Below, piece by piece: positions 19,833 to 28,597 of a DNA stretch of 64,000 nucleotides. The notes under the pieces are model-generated. The model made no database searches and was not told the DNA's origin. It saw only the letters and a list, made by a program, of their open reading frames with translations. The stretch comes from Mycobacterium palustre (GTDB lineage: Bacteria > Actinomycetota > Actinomycetes > Mycobacteriales > Mycobacteriaceae). The stretch's first letter is position 1; every line of letters begins with the position of its first letter. The DNA is taken from positions 1-64,000 of the forward strand of contig NZ_LQPJ01000094.1 in NCBI RefSeq assembly GCF_002101785.1. Direction: 5' to 3'. The position numbers were made by a program, and so were the translations under genes.

Positions 19833-20714
19833 CTAACCGCACGTACACAGCGGGCACAGCGGGTGCTTGGTCCACTCCCGCGCGACGATCGAGCCGGCGT
19901 TGACGTCGAATTCCAGCGTGGCGTTCAGCGCCGCGGGCGGCGCCGGATCGGGAACCGACTCCTGTCCGCGCACCGCCGCGATCACCCGGTTCACCTGGCT
20001 GAGCGCCAGCGCCGCGGTCGCCAGCAGGGTGGCCCGGTCGGCGACCCCGACGGTGTCGCGCAGCTGGGCGGCGATGGCCGGCCACGCGGCGTCGCGGTCG
20101 CTGCGGTGCAGGTCGGCGCAGCCCAGGCAGCTGGTCGCGCGGGGGATCACCAGCGGCCCCACCAGGCCGGTGCCGTCGCGCACCCGGACCGGAAGGTGCG
20201 GCACGCCCTGGCGGTGCAGGTCGCGCACCATGCGCGGGTCGGCGACCAGGTAGTCGGTCAGCACGACCAGATCGACCGAGTCCGGTGACACCGCGGCGTG
20301 CGGCTGGCTGCTGTGCGCGACGCGGGCCCCCGAGCAGCGCAGCGCGTCGGCGAGCAGCTCTGACAGCGGGCCGCGGCCGTGGATGCGGATCGACGCGGCC
20401 CGGCCCCGTGGCCGCCGGTATTCGGTCGCCACGCCCGCGTCGACGAGCTGCCTGACGAGGTTCGCCAGGCCGTCGAGGTCGGTCAGCCCGCCCTCGGCGG
20501 CCTGCCGCTGCAGGTCGGCTATCGGCGTCGGCGAGCGCGTGTTCCGCAGCAGCCGGGCCAGCTCGGCGGCGCCCAGGCCGCCGGGCGGGCGGACCAGCAC
20601 GGCGCGGCGCGGATCCCAGCCGACCTGGACGGCGCCGTCGGGTCGCAGCAGCACGGGCAGCGCCGGGTCCAGCGCGTATCGCGACACCGCGGGCCCGGCC
20701 GTGGCCTGAGTCAT
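19833..20714 (-). CDS. E1-like/ocin-ThiF family protein, TOMM leader-binding type (Rv3196-like)
   Basis: A 293-residue protein with an N-terminal winged-helix-like part (residues about 40-100) and a C-terminal ThiF/E1-like part. Two zinc-type knuckles are visible: SCLGCADLHRSDRDAAW (near 193) and the terminal CPLCTCG. That combination resembles the cyclodehydratase C/ocin-ThiF proteins that bind leader peptides in azole-modified (TOMM) peptide synthesis, but no glycine-rich ATP loop is evident. No YcaO partner, precursor peptide or dehydrogenase lies nearby, so the role is open. Its ATG at 20714 is divergent from the antiporter gene. Confidence 0.75.
   Translation of the reverse strand: MTQATAGPAVSRYALDPALPVLLRPDGAVQVGWDPRRAVLVRPPGGLGAAELARLLRNTRSPTPIADLQRQAAEGGLTDLDGLANLVRQLVDAGVATEYRRPRGRAASIRIHGRGPLSELLADALRCSGARVAHSSQPHAAVSPDSVDLVVLTDYLVADPRMVRDLHRQGVPHLPVRVRDGTGLVGPLVIPRATSCLGCADLHRSDRDAAWPAIAAQLRDTVGVADRATLLATAALALSQVNRVIAAVRGQESVPDPAPPAALNATLEFDVNAGSIVAREWTKHPLCPLCTCG
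20311..20449. repeat. Donor copy of a duplicated segment (inside the Rv3196-like gene)
   Basis: About 138 bases here are nearly 90 percent identical by eye to 22018-22154, in the same orientation. A second matched patch is 20737-20770 with 22159-22191 (both contain GCTATCCACAG). The two copies flank the antiporter gene. Confidence 0.8.
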
Positions 20715-20786
20715 GGGTTGACACTGTGCCAGCCCGATCGGAACCGCCGCGCTCAGCTATCCACAGGTTCGCATTACGGTGGGCCC

Positions 20787-21869
20787 ATGTCGGTCGCCGC
20801 CGCGTCGCCCGTATTGGTCCGCTCCGATCGGGTCCTGCTGATCTTGTCCGGGATGTTCGCGCTGTGCGCCGGCCTTGCCCATTTCGGCGGCTGGAACTCG
20901 GTGCTCGCGTTCGTTGTCGCGGCTGCGGCCGTCGCCGTTCTCGCGGCGCTGGTCGGCCGCAGCGTGGACCAGCTCGGCGACCGCTTCGGAGCCGGAGCCA
21001 CCGGCGTGATCCAGTCGGCACTCGGTAACCTTCCCGAGCTGTTCATCTGCCTGTTCAGCCTCCGGGCGGGCTTGATCGACGTGGTCCGCGCCGCGTTGGT
21101 CGGCTCCATCCTGGCCAATCTCCTGCTAGTGCTGGGGCTCGCGTTCATGGTTGGCGGGCTGCGCCATGGCACCCAACAGCTCGGCTCGAACCGGGCGCGC
21201 ACTATCACGGTGCTGATGCTGCTTTCTGTGACGGCGATGTCGATCCCGTCGGTGGCCTACTGGATCCACACTCCGGCCGCAAAGCACGAGGACGCTCTGT
21301 CGATCGTCGTTTCGGTGCTCTTGTTGGGACTGTTCGCGCTGTTCTTGCCGGTCTCACTGCGCCGGGAGCCTAACGAGCTCCAGGTTGCCGGGTCCCACGA
21401 ACAGCCGCGCTGGCCGGTCTGGCTCGCGCTTGGCATGCTTGCCGCGGCCGGTGTTCTGGCCGCGTTCGTGTCGGAGTGGTTCGTTGCTGCGCTCAAACCG
21501 GCTATGGACGCGCTGAAGGTTTCCGAGGCATTCGCGGGCTTGGTGGTAGTCGCGATCGCGGGCAATGCCGTGGAGAACTTCGTCGGCATCCAGCTTGCCG
21601 CCCGTGGGCAGTCGCGGTACGCGTTTTCTGTGGTGCTCAACTCCCCGCTGCAGATCTCGCTGGTGCTGGCACCGCTCCTGGTGCTCATCGCGCAGGCCAC
21701 CGGTCTGGCCGCGCTGACGCTTGTGTTCAGCCCGATGCTGGTGGTGGCACTGTTGCTGGCGGTCGTGCTTGCCGCCTTTATCTCCTTCGACGGCGAGTCG
21801 ACGTGGCTCGAAGGCGCCACCCTGGTCGTCCTCTACGGGATCATCGCAGCGTCGTTTTGGTGGGGCTGA
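20787..21869 (+). CDS. Ca2+/H+ antiporter, CaCA family (ChaA/CAX-like)
   Basis: A 360-residue integral membrane protein with about eleven hydrophobic helices. The two alpha-repeat signatures of cation exchangers are present: QSALGNLPELFICLFSL (near residue 75) and VAIAGNAVENFVGIQL (near residue 256), each with the acidic residue that binds the ion. It would export Ca2+ or another divalent cation in exchange for protons. ATG 20787 follows the divergent promoter region shared with the Rv3196-like gene. It is an insertion relative to the M. tuberculosis gene order and is flanked by a direct duplication. Confidence 0.88.
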   Translation: MSVAAASPVLVRSDRVLLILSGMFALCAGLAHFGGWNSVLAFVVAAAAVAVLAALVGRSVDQLGDRFGAGATGVIQSALGNLPELFICLFSLRAGLIDVVRAALVGSILANLLLVLGLAFMVGGLRHGTQQLGSNRARTITVLMLLSVTAMSIPSVAYWIHTPAAKHEDALSIVVSVLLLGLFALFLPVSLRREPNELQVAGSHEQPRWPVWLALGMLAAAGVLAAFVSEWFVAALKPAMDALKVSEAFAGLVVVAIAGNAVENFVGIQLAARGQSRYAFSVVLNSPLQISLVLAPLLVLIAQATGLAALTLVFSPMLVVALLLAVVLAAFISFDGESTWLEGATLVVLYGIIAASFWWG

Positions 21870-22017
21870 CCGGCGTCGGGGATGCACTTTACGCAGGTGG
21901 GTACTGATCGGCGCCGTTTCGGCCGCCGCCGTGACCGTCACCGCCTGCGCCGTCGGCCTGCTCGACACTGAGCGGCGGCCCGCCTGCGGGTCCTGGGTAA
22001 CCGAACTGCGGTACCAG

Positions 22018-22191
22018 CTGCGCGCCGCGGGCCCCCGAGCAGCGCAGCGCGTCGGCGAGCAGTTCCGACGGCGGGCCGCGGCCGTGGATGCGGATCGACG
22101 CGGCCCGGCCCCGTGGCCGCCGGCATTCGGTCGTAACGCCTGCATCAACGAGCCGCGTGACGGGAACCGCCACGCTCAAGCTATCCACAGG
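22018..22191 (-). pseudogene. Remnant duplicate of the Rv3196-like gene start and upstream region
   Basis: The minus strand here still encodes ECRRPRGRAASIRIHGRG and SELLADALRCSGAR, matching residues about 97-135 of the intact gene with few changes. It then jumps to sequence matching the region upstream of the intact gene, so about 285 bases equivalent to 20450-20736 are deleted. No complete protein is possible. The rest of the 541-base gap (21870-22410) holds a short hydrophobic reading with a lipobox-like VTVTAC near 21945 but no start codon, and nothing else recognised. Confidence 0.75.
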
Positions 22192-22410
22192 GCCGCCGTT
22201 GCGCTGGGGTTCTTTGAAGCCGGCGACCTTCCGAAACGGGTCGGCGCGTAGTGGTTAGCCAGCCAGCGGAGTAGGGTGGCGGACGCGGCTGGGAGACGCT
22301 AAAACACCCTCAGGTGCATCACGGACAGGCAGCTGGACGGCATCAGATTTCAGGTCCGGCTGTACGCAACGTCCGAGCGTCCCAGTAAATCCCTGCCCCA
22401 GGAAGAAATC

Positions 22411-22587
22411 ATGCCCTCCTTCGAGGCGCAGCTCCGCCAGGACTTGCGCACCTACGCCGTCGAGTTACGGCAACTTGCCTACACCCTGCCCGGCGGTGTC
22501 GGCGAGCACGCTCTGCTCCGATTGTCTGGCCGGATGCGCGCTACCGCCGACCAGGTGGAACGTCAGCGGGGACTTGATGATGGCTGA
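22411..22587 (+). CDS. Small hypothetical protein coupled to rbpA paralogue
   Basis: A 58-residue frame from ATG 22411, with GGAAG eight to ten bases upstream, ending TGA at 22587. It is mostly predicted helix with heptad-like Leu spacing (begins MPSFEAQLRQDLRTYAVEL) and charged; no cysteine, signal or membrane segment. Its last eight bases overlap the start of the RbpA gene, which argues for translational coupling and a shared mRNA. Family not recognised. Confidence 0.6.
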   Translation: MPSFEAQLRQDLRTYAVELRQLAYTLPGGVGEHALLRLSGRMRATADQVERQRGLDDG

Positions 22588-22918
22588 TCGCGTCATGAGG
22601 GGCAGTCGCCTGGGAGCCGTGAGCTACGAGACCAACCGCAACCACGATCTGGCGCCACGTCATATCGCGCGCTATCGCACCGACAACGGCGAAGAGTTCG
22701 AGATGCCATTCGCCCACGATGCCGCGGTCCCCGCCACCTGGGTGTGCCGCAACGGCATGGAGGGCACCCTGATCGAGGGTGGTGACCTGCCCGAACCGAA
22801 GAAGACCAAGGTGCGCACACCCTGGGACATGCTGCGGGAACGCCGCTCGATCGAGGAACTTGAGGAACTGCTCAAGGAACGCCTCGCGATCATCAAGGCG
22901 GGCGGCCGCGGCAGCTAG
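22580..22918 (+). CDS. rbpA: RNA polymerase-binding protein RbpA (copy outside the usual locus)
   Basis: A 112-residue protein very close to mycobacterial RbpA throughout: N-terminal tail and core with GSRLGAVSYET and ARYRTDNGEEFE, basic linker PEPKKTK, and the sigma-interacting C-terminal helix region RSIEELEELLKERL. RbpA binds RNA polymerase and group I sigma factors and stabilises open complexes. ATG 22580 (MADRV) is chosen; ATG 22577 one codon earlier is possible. In M. tuberculosis rbpA is Rv2050, far from this block, so this may be a second copy. Substitutions include Met for Leu at position 6 and an extra Gly near 68. Confidence 0.9.
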   Translation: MADRVMRGSRLGAVSYETNRNHDLAPRHIARYRTDNGEEFEMPFAHDAAVPATWVCRNGMEGTLIEGGDLPEPKKTKVRTPWDMLRERRSIEELEELLKERLAIIKAGGRGS

Positions 22919-22933
22919 CTTAGGCCGCCCCGA

Positions 22934-24307
22934 TCAGTCATCCGCCGCGCCGCGGGGGCCGGGATCGTCCGGGTTGCTCTCGTCTTCCAGCTTGGCGATC
23001 GCCTCGTCGATGCCGCTGGTGTCCCCGCCGATCACGCGATCGATGAAGCCGGCCGGCTCGTCGAGGTCCTCGGCGTCGGGCAGGAGGTCCGGGTGCTGCC
23101 AGATGGCATCGCGGGCGTCGGCGCCGGCGGCCTCGGTCAGGCGTTCCCACAGCGCCGCGGCCTCGCGCAGCTTGCGGGGCCGCAGCTCCAGGCCGACGAG
23201 GGTGGCGAACGTCTGCTCGGCCGGGCCGCCGCTGGCCCGGCGCCGGCGCAGCGTCTCGCTCAGCGCGGCGGTGCCCGGGATCCGGTCGCCCAGCGCCGCG
23301 GTGACCACCACCTGCACCCAGCCGTCGATCAAGGCGAGCAGCGTCTCCAGGCGTTCCAGCGCCTGCTTCTGCGCCGGCGTCGCCTTGGGCTCGAACACCC
23401 CTTGGCCGAGCAGGTTTTCGATGGCCGCGGGGTCGGCCAGCGACGCCGGGTTGAACTCGCGGGCCAGCTCCTCGATGCCAATCATGTCGATCTGCATGCC
23501 GCGCGCGTAGTCCTCCACGGCGCCCAGCAACTGGCTCGACAGCCACGGGACGTGGCTGAACAGCCGGTGGTGCGCGGCCTCACGGGCGGCCAAAAACGTC
23601 AGGATCTCACTGCGCGGCTGCTCGAGCCCGGCGGCGAACGACTCGAGGGCGTCCGGCAGGATCGCGGCGATTCCCTTGGGGCCCAGCGGCAGCCCGATAT
23701 CGGTCGAGGTGAGCACCTCGCGCGACAACCGCCCCAGCGCCTGCCCCAGCTGGGAGCCGAACGCCATGCCGCCCATCTGCGACATCATCGCCAACAGCGG
23801 GCCGGCCATGCCCTTGGCCTCCTCGGGCAAAGACGACGCCCACACCGTCGCGATCTGCTCGGCCATCGGGTCGCACAGCCGCTTCCAGGTCTGCAGCGTG
23901 TTCTCGACCCAGTCGCCGGGGGTCCAGCCCACCGCCTTGGTGGTGCCGGCGGGCAGCGCGGTCGCCCCGTCCAGCCACGTTTCGGCGAGGTGCACCGCGT
24001 CGGCGATCGCCTTGCTCGTCGAGGCGGCGACGGGCGCGACGAACCCGATCGAGCTGGACGCGACGCGCCGCGCGAGCTCGTAGTTGACCGGTCCCGAGGC
24101 CTTGCCCCCGGCCATCACGGTGCCCGCGCTGGAAAACATCTGGCCCAGCTGGGTGAAGATCTGGCCCAGGTCGCCCATGCCGAAGTCCCCGCCCATGCCG
24201 AACGGGCCCGACGGGTCCGACGATCCCGAGCCGGGATCGGGCTTTTTCTGGTGCTCCTCGCGGTCCGGGTCGTCTCCCGAGGAGGAGCCGAAAGGCAGGT
24301 CGGCCAT
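22934..24307 (-). CDS. Zincin-like DUF2342 protein (Rv3195-like)
   Basis: A 457-residue protein. The first 55 residues are Gly/Ser/Asp/Pro-rich and disordered, followed by a Gly/Met-rich stretch and a long helical domain. The core carries REAAHHRLFSHVPWL near residue 244, a degenerate zincin-type helix that defines the DUF2342 group annotated as zinc-dependent metalloprotease or F420-linked hydrolase; activity is unproven. ATG 24307 (MADLPFG) is chosen over GTG 24325. Divergent from the PDZ protease gene and tail to tail with rbpA. Confidence 0.87.
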   Translation of the reverse strand: MADLPFGSSSGDDPDREEHQKKPDPGSGSSDPSGPFGMGGDFGMGDLGQIFTQLGQMFSSAGTVMAGGKASGPVNYELARRVASSSIGFVAPVAASTSKAIADAVHLAETWLDGATALPAGTTKAVGWTPGDWVENTLQTWKRLCDPMAEQIATVWASSLPEEAKGMAGPLLAMMSQMGGMAFGSQLGQALGRLSREVLTSTDIGLPLGPKGIAAILPDALESFAAGLEQPRSEILTFLAAREAAHHRLFSHVPWLSSQLLGAVEDYARGMQIDMIGIEELAREFNPASLADPAAIENLLGQGVFEPKATPAQKQALERLETLLALIDGWVQVVVTAALGDRIPGTAALSETLRRRRASGGPAEQTFATLVGLELRPRKLREAAALWERLTEAAGADARDAIWQHPDLLPDAEDLDEPAGFIDRVIGGDTSGIDEAIAKLEDESNPDDPGPRGAADD

Positions 24308-24404
24308 ACCGTCAACGGTACTCACCGCGGGAACGGCGGGTGCGGGCTCGGGTCACGCTCGTAGCTGAACGGCCCCGGGCAGGGCTCCCGTTAGGGTAAG
24401 CGGC

Positions 24405-25427
24405 GTGAACAGGCGGATTCTGACCCTGATCGTCGCGCTGGTGCCGATCGTGGTTTTCGGCGTCTTGCTGGCGGTGGTCACCGTGCCGTTCGTGTCGCTG
24501 GGGCCGGGGCCGACGTTCGACACTCTCGGTGAGGTCGACGGCAAGCAGGTCGTGGCGATCCAGGGCACGGCGACGCACCCGACGACGGGCCACCTCAACA
24601 TGACCACGGTGTCGCAGCGTGACGACCTGACGCTGGGGGAGGCGCTGACGCTGTGGCTGTCGGGCCAGGAGCAGCTGATACCGCGCGATCTCGTCTACCC
24701 GCCGGGCAAGTCGCGCGAGGACGTGGACAAGGCCAACAACGCCGACTTCAAGCAGTCCGAGGACAGCGCCGCCTACGCCGCCCTGGGTTATTTGAAGTAT
24801 CCCCCCGCGGTCACCGTCGCGACGGTCACCGATCCCGGACCCTCGGCCGGCAAGCTGAAGTCCGGGGACGCCATCGACGCGGTCAACGGCGTGCCCGTGG
24901 CCAACGTCGAGCAGTTCACCGGGTTCTTGAAGAACACCAAACCGGGTCAGGTGGTGACCATCGACTACCGCCGCAAGAACGAGCCCGCCGGGGTGGCGCA
25001 GATAACGCTGGGCACCAACAAGGATCGCGACTACGGCTTCATGGGCGTCGCCGTGCTCGACGCGCCGTGGGCGCCGTTCGCCGTCGACTTCAACCTGGCC
25101 AACGTGGGCGGGCCGTCGGCCGGCCTGATGTTCAGCCTGGCCGTCGTCGACAAGCTCACCACCGGCGAACTCGCCGGGTCGAACTTCATCGCCGGGACCG
25201 GCACCATCTCCGTCGACGGCAAGGTGGGCCAGATCGGCGGCATCACCCACAAGATGGCCGCCGCCCACGCCGCGGGCGCCACCGTGTTTCTGGTGCCCGC
25301 CAAGAACTGCTACGAGGCGGCGTCGGACAACCCGTCGGGGTTGCGGTTGGTGAAGGTGGAGACGCTCAGCCAGGCGGTGGACGCGCTGCACGCGATCACC
25401 TCGGGCGGTCAGCCGCCCAGTTGCTAG
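24405..25427 (+). CDS. Membrane-anchored PDZ/Lon-type serine protease (Rv3194c-like)
   Basis: A 340-residue protein. One N-terminal membrane helix (residues about 5-28) acts as anchor, then an extracytoplasmic PDZ domain (about 125-200, containing AGKLKSGDAIDAVNG), then a Lon-type S16 protease domain with nucleophile Ser238 in GGPSAGLM and catalytic Lys283 in GITHKMAAA. The Ser-Lys dyad is intact. Family members (YlbL-like) degrade envelope proteins. It lies 78 bases upstream of the UPF0182 gene in the same direction, as in M. tuberculosis. Confidence 0.92.
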   Translation: MNRRILTLIVALVPIVVFGVLLAVVTVPFVSLGPGPTFDTLGEVDGKQVVAIQGTATHPTTGHLNMTTVSQRDDLTLGEALTLWLSGQEQLIPRDLVYPPGKSREDVDKANNADFKQSEDSAAYAALGYLKYPPAVTVATVTDPGPSAGKLKSGDAIDAVNGVPVANVEQFTGFLKNTKPGQVVTIDYRRKNEPAGVAQITLGTNKDRDYGFMGVAVLDAPWAPFAVDFNLANVGGPSAGLMFSLAVVDKLTTGELAGSNFIAGTGTISVDGKVGQIGGITHKMAAAHAAGATVFLVPAKNCYEAASDNPSGLRLVKVETLSQAVDALHAITSGGQPPSC

Positions 25428-25505
25428 GCCGCTCGCCCCGGCGCGAGGTGCGTACAGTTGTGAGCTAGAAATCCCAAGCCAGTAATACCGATCAGGGAGC
25501 AGCCA

Positions 25506-28499
25506 GTGGGGATGCGGCCCACCGCACGGATGCCGAAGCTAACTCGGCGTAGCCGGATTCTGATCCTCATCGCACTCGGTGTGATCGTTTTGCTGCTCGC
25601 CGGCCCGCGGCTGATAGACGCCTACGTCGACTGGCTGTGGTTTGGGGAGCTCGGCTACCGCTCGGTGTTCACCACCGTGCTGGTCACCCGCCTCTTGGTG
25701 TTTTTGGTCGCGGGCCTGCTGGTCGGCGGCATCGTGTTCAGCGGGCTCGCGCTGGCCTACCGCACCCGCCCGGTGTTCGTCCCCAACAACACCAACGACC
25801 CGGTGGCGCGGTACCGCGCGGTCGTCATGTCCCGGCTGCGCCTGGTGGGAATCGGGATCCCGGCGGCGATCGGCGTGCTGGCCGGCATCATCGCGCAGAG
25901 CTACTGGGTGCGCATCCAGCTGTTTTTGCACGGCGGGGACTTCGGCATCCGGGATCCGCAGTTCGGCAAGGACCTCGGCTTCTACGCGTTCGACCTGCCG
26001 TTCTACCGACTGCTGCTGTCCTACATGTTCGTGGCGGTGTTTTTGGCCTTCCTCGCGAACCTGTTGGCGCACTACATCTTTGGGGGCATCCGGCTGTCCG
26101 GGCGGACCGGGGCGCTGAGCCGCTCGGCGCGCATCCAGCTGGTCAGCCTGGTCGGGGCGTTGGTGTTGCTCAAGGCCGTCGCCTACTGGCTGGACCGCTA
26201 CGAGCTGCTGTCGCACACCCGCGGCGGCAAGCCGTTCACCGGCGCCGGCTACACCGACATCAACGCCGTGTTGCCGGCCAAGCTGATCCTGATGGCGATC
26301 GCGCTGATCTGCGCGGCCGCGGTGTTCTCGGCGATCACGTTGCGCGACTTGCGGATTCCGGCCATCGGCCTGGTGTTGTTGCTGCTGTCGTCGCTGATCG
26401 TGGGCGCGGCGTGGCCGCTGATTGTCGAGCAGATCAGCGTCAGGCCCAATGCCGCGCAGAAGGAGAGCGAATACATCAGCCGCAGCATCGCCGCGACGCG
26501 GCAGGCCTACGGGCTGACGGCCGACGTGGTGACCTATCGCAACTACACCGGCGACGGCCAGGCCACCGCCCTGCAGGTGGCGGCCGACCGCGCGACCACC
26601 TCCAACATCCGGCTGCTCGCCCCGACCATCGTCAGCCCGGCCTTCACCCAGTTCCAGCAGGGCAAGAACTTCTACTACTTTCCCGACCAGCTGTCGATCG
26701 ACCGCTACCTCGACCGCAACGGCGCGCTGCGCGACTACGTCGTGGCGGCCCGGGAGCTCAACCCCGACCGGCTTATCGAAAACCAGCGCGACTGGATCAA
26801 CCGGCACACCGTCTACACCCACGGCAACGGGTTCATCGCGTCGCCGGCCAACACGGTGCGCGGGATCGCCAACGATCCCAACCAAAACGGCGGATATCCC
26901 GAGTTTCTCGTCAACGTCGTCGGCGCCAACGGCAGCGTGGTGTCCGACGGGCCGGCGCCGCTGGACCAGCCCCGCATCTACTTCGGCCCCGTCATCTCCA
27001 ACACCTCCGCCGACTACGCGATCGTCGGGCGCAACGGCGCCGACCGCGAATACGACTACGAGACTTCCACGGAGACCAAGAACTACACCTACACCGGCCT
27101 GGGCGGGGTCCCCATCGGCGACTGGATATCGCGAAGCGTCTTCGCGGCGAAGTTCGCCGAGCGAAACTTCTTGTTTTCCAACGTGATCGGCTCCAACAGC
27201 AAGATCCTGTTCAACCGCGACCCGGCCCGCCGGGTCGAGGCCGTGGCGCCGTGGCTGACCACCGACAGCTCCGTGTATCCCGCGATCGTCAACAAGCGGC
27301 TGGTGTGGATCATCGACGGCTACACCACGCTGGACAACTACCCGTACTCGGAGCTGACCTCGCTGTCGTCGGCGACCGCCGACTCCAACGAGGTGGCGTT
27401 CAACCGGCTGGCGCCCGACAAACAGGTGTCTTACATCCGAAACTCGGTGAAGGCCACCGTCGACGCCTACGACGGCACCGTCACCCTGTATCAGCAGGAC
27501 GAGCAGGATCCGGTGCTCAAGGCGTGGATGCGGGTGTTCCCCGGCACCGTCAAGCCCAAGAGCGACATCACCCCCGAGCTCGCCGAGCACCTGCGCTACC
27601 CCGAGGACCTGTTCAAGGTGCAGCGGATGCTGCTGGCCAAATACCACGTCAACGACCCGGTGACGTTCTTTTCCACGTCCGACTTCTGGGACGTGCCGCT
27701 GGACCCGAACCCGACGGCCAGCAGCTATCAGCCGCCGTATTACATCGTCGCGAAAAACATTGCCAAGAACGAAAATTCGGCGTCGTACCAGTTGATCAGC
27801 GCGATGAACCGGTTCAAGCGCGACTACCTGGCGGCCTACATCAGCGCCAGCTCCGACCCGGCGACGTACGGCAAGATCACCGTGCTGACCATCCCGGGTC
27901 AGGTCAACGGCCCGAAGCTGGCCAACAACGCGATCACCACCGATCCCGCGGTGTCACAGGACCTCGGCGTGATCGGGCGCGACAACCAGAACCGGATCCG
28001 GTGGGGCAACCTCTTGACGCTTCCGGTGGGCCAGGGTGGCCTGCTCTACGTCGAACCCGTCTACGCCTCGCCGGGGGCCAGCGACGCCGCGTCGTCTTAC
28101 CCGCGGTTGATCCGGGTGGCGATGATGTACAACGACAAGATCGGATACGGCCCGACGGTGGGCGATGCGCTCAACGGGTTGTTCGGGCCGGGCGCGGGCG
28201 CGACCGCGACCGGGATACAACCCACCGACGCGGGCGTGCCGCCGAACCCGCCCGCCGCCGCCCCCGCGGGGCCCCCCGCGCCCGCCGCGACACCCGGTCC
28301 GCCGCCGCCGGCCGCCGCGGTGCCGCCGGCTCCCGACGGGTCGGTGACGCTGTCGCCGGCCAAAGCCGCTGCGCTGCAAGAGATCCAGGCGGCGATCGGG
28401 GCCGCCAAGGACGCCCAAAAGAAGGGCGATTTCGCCGCCTACGGCGCCGCGCTGCAGCGCCTCGACGACGCGATCAACAAGTACAACGCCGCCAAGTAG
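25506..28499 (+). CDS. UPF0182 family large membrane protein (Rv3193c-like)
   Basis: A 997-residue protein. About seven transmembrane helices lie in the first 320 residues, including one with its preceding short arm at residues 15-40, and the remaining two thirds form a large extracytoplasmic domain. The C-terminal 100 residues hold a Pro/Ala/Gly-rich linker followed by a charged helix. GTG 25506 is preceded by AGGGAG. The family is conserved in actinobacteria; no function is established. Identity to Rv3193c is very high by eye apart from the Pro-rich tail. Confidence 0.93.
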   Translation: MGMRPTARMPKLTRRSRILILIALGVIVLLLAGPRLIDAYVDWLWFGELGYRSVFTTVLVTRLLVFLVAGLLVGGIVFSGLALAYRTRPVFVPNNTNDPVARYRAVVMSRLRLVGIGIPAAIGVLAGIIAQSYWVRIQLFLHGGDFGIRDPQFGKDLGFYAFDLPFYRLLLSYMFVAVFLAFLANLLAHYIFGGIRLSGRTGALSRSARIQLVSLVGALVLLKAVAYWLDRYELLSHTRGGKPFTGAGYTDINAVLPAKLILMAIALICAAAVFSAITLRDLRIPAIGLVLLLLSSLIVGAAWPLIVEQISVRPNAAQKESEYISRSIAATRQAYGLTADVVTYRNYTGDGQATALQVAADRATTSNIRLLAPTIVSPAFTQFQQGKNFYYFPDQLSIDRYLDRNGALRDYVVAARELNPDRLIENQRDWINRHTVYTHGNGFIASPANTVRGIANDPNQNGGYPEFLVNVVGANGSVVSDGPAPLDQPRIYFGPVISNTSADYAIVGRNGADREYDYETSTETKNYTYTGLGGVPIGDWISRSVFAAKFAERNFLFSNVIGSNSKILFNRDPARRVEAVAPWLTTDSSVYPAIVNKRLVWIIDGYTTLDNYPYSELTSLSSATADSNEVAFNRLAPDKQVSYIRNSVKATVDAYDGTVTLYQQDEQDPVLKAWMRVFPGTVKPKSDITPELAEHLRYPEDLFKVQRMLLAKYHVNDPVTFFSTSDFWDVPLDPNPTASSYQPPYYIVAKNIAKNENSASYQLISAMNRFKRDYLAAYISASSDPATYGKITVLTIPGQVNGPKLANNAITTDPAVSQDLGVIGRDNQNRIRWGNLLTLPVGQGGLLYVEPVYASPGASDAASSYPRLIRVAMMYNDKIGYGPTVGDALNGLFGPGAGATATGIQPTDAGVPPNPPAAAPAGPPAPAATPGPPPPAAAVPPAPDGSVTLSPAKAAALQEIQAAIGAAKDAQKKGDFAAYGAALQRLDDAINKYNAAK

Positions 28500-28531
28500 C
28501 TCGCCTTCGTTACCGCGAGCGTGCGTGTTTG

Positions 28532-28548
28532 TACGGCGACACGCCGTA
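28532..28548. terminator. Hairpin between convergent genes
   Basis: TACGGCG (28532-28538) and CGCCGTA (28542-28548) form a perfect 7-bp stem with the loop ACA; GCGTGT and ACACGC around it offer a competing pairing. It lies between the ends of the convergent UPF0182 and F420 oxidoreductase genes. There is no T tract, so termination is inferred from position only. It may equally be a dispersed intergenic repeat. Confidence 0.35.
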
Positions 28549-28597
28549 ATTCCTGGCATTCTGTGCACCCTCGTCGGGATGCTGACGGGCGGCGGTG

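Noticed and set aside
21898..22010. A lipoprotein gene suggested by a hydrophobic stretch ending VTAC
   Set aside because: No start codon or ribosome-binding site is in frame, and the reading runs into the duplicated Rv3196-like segment.
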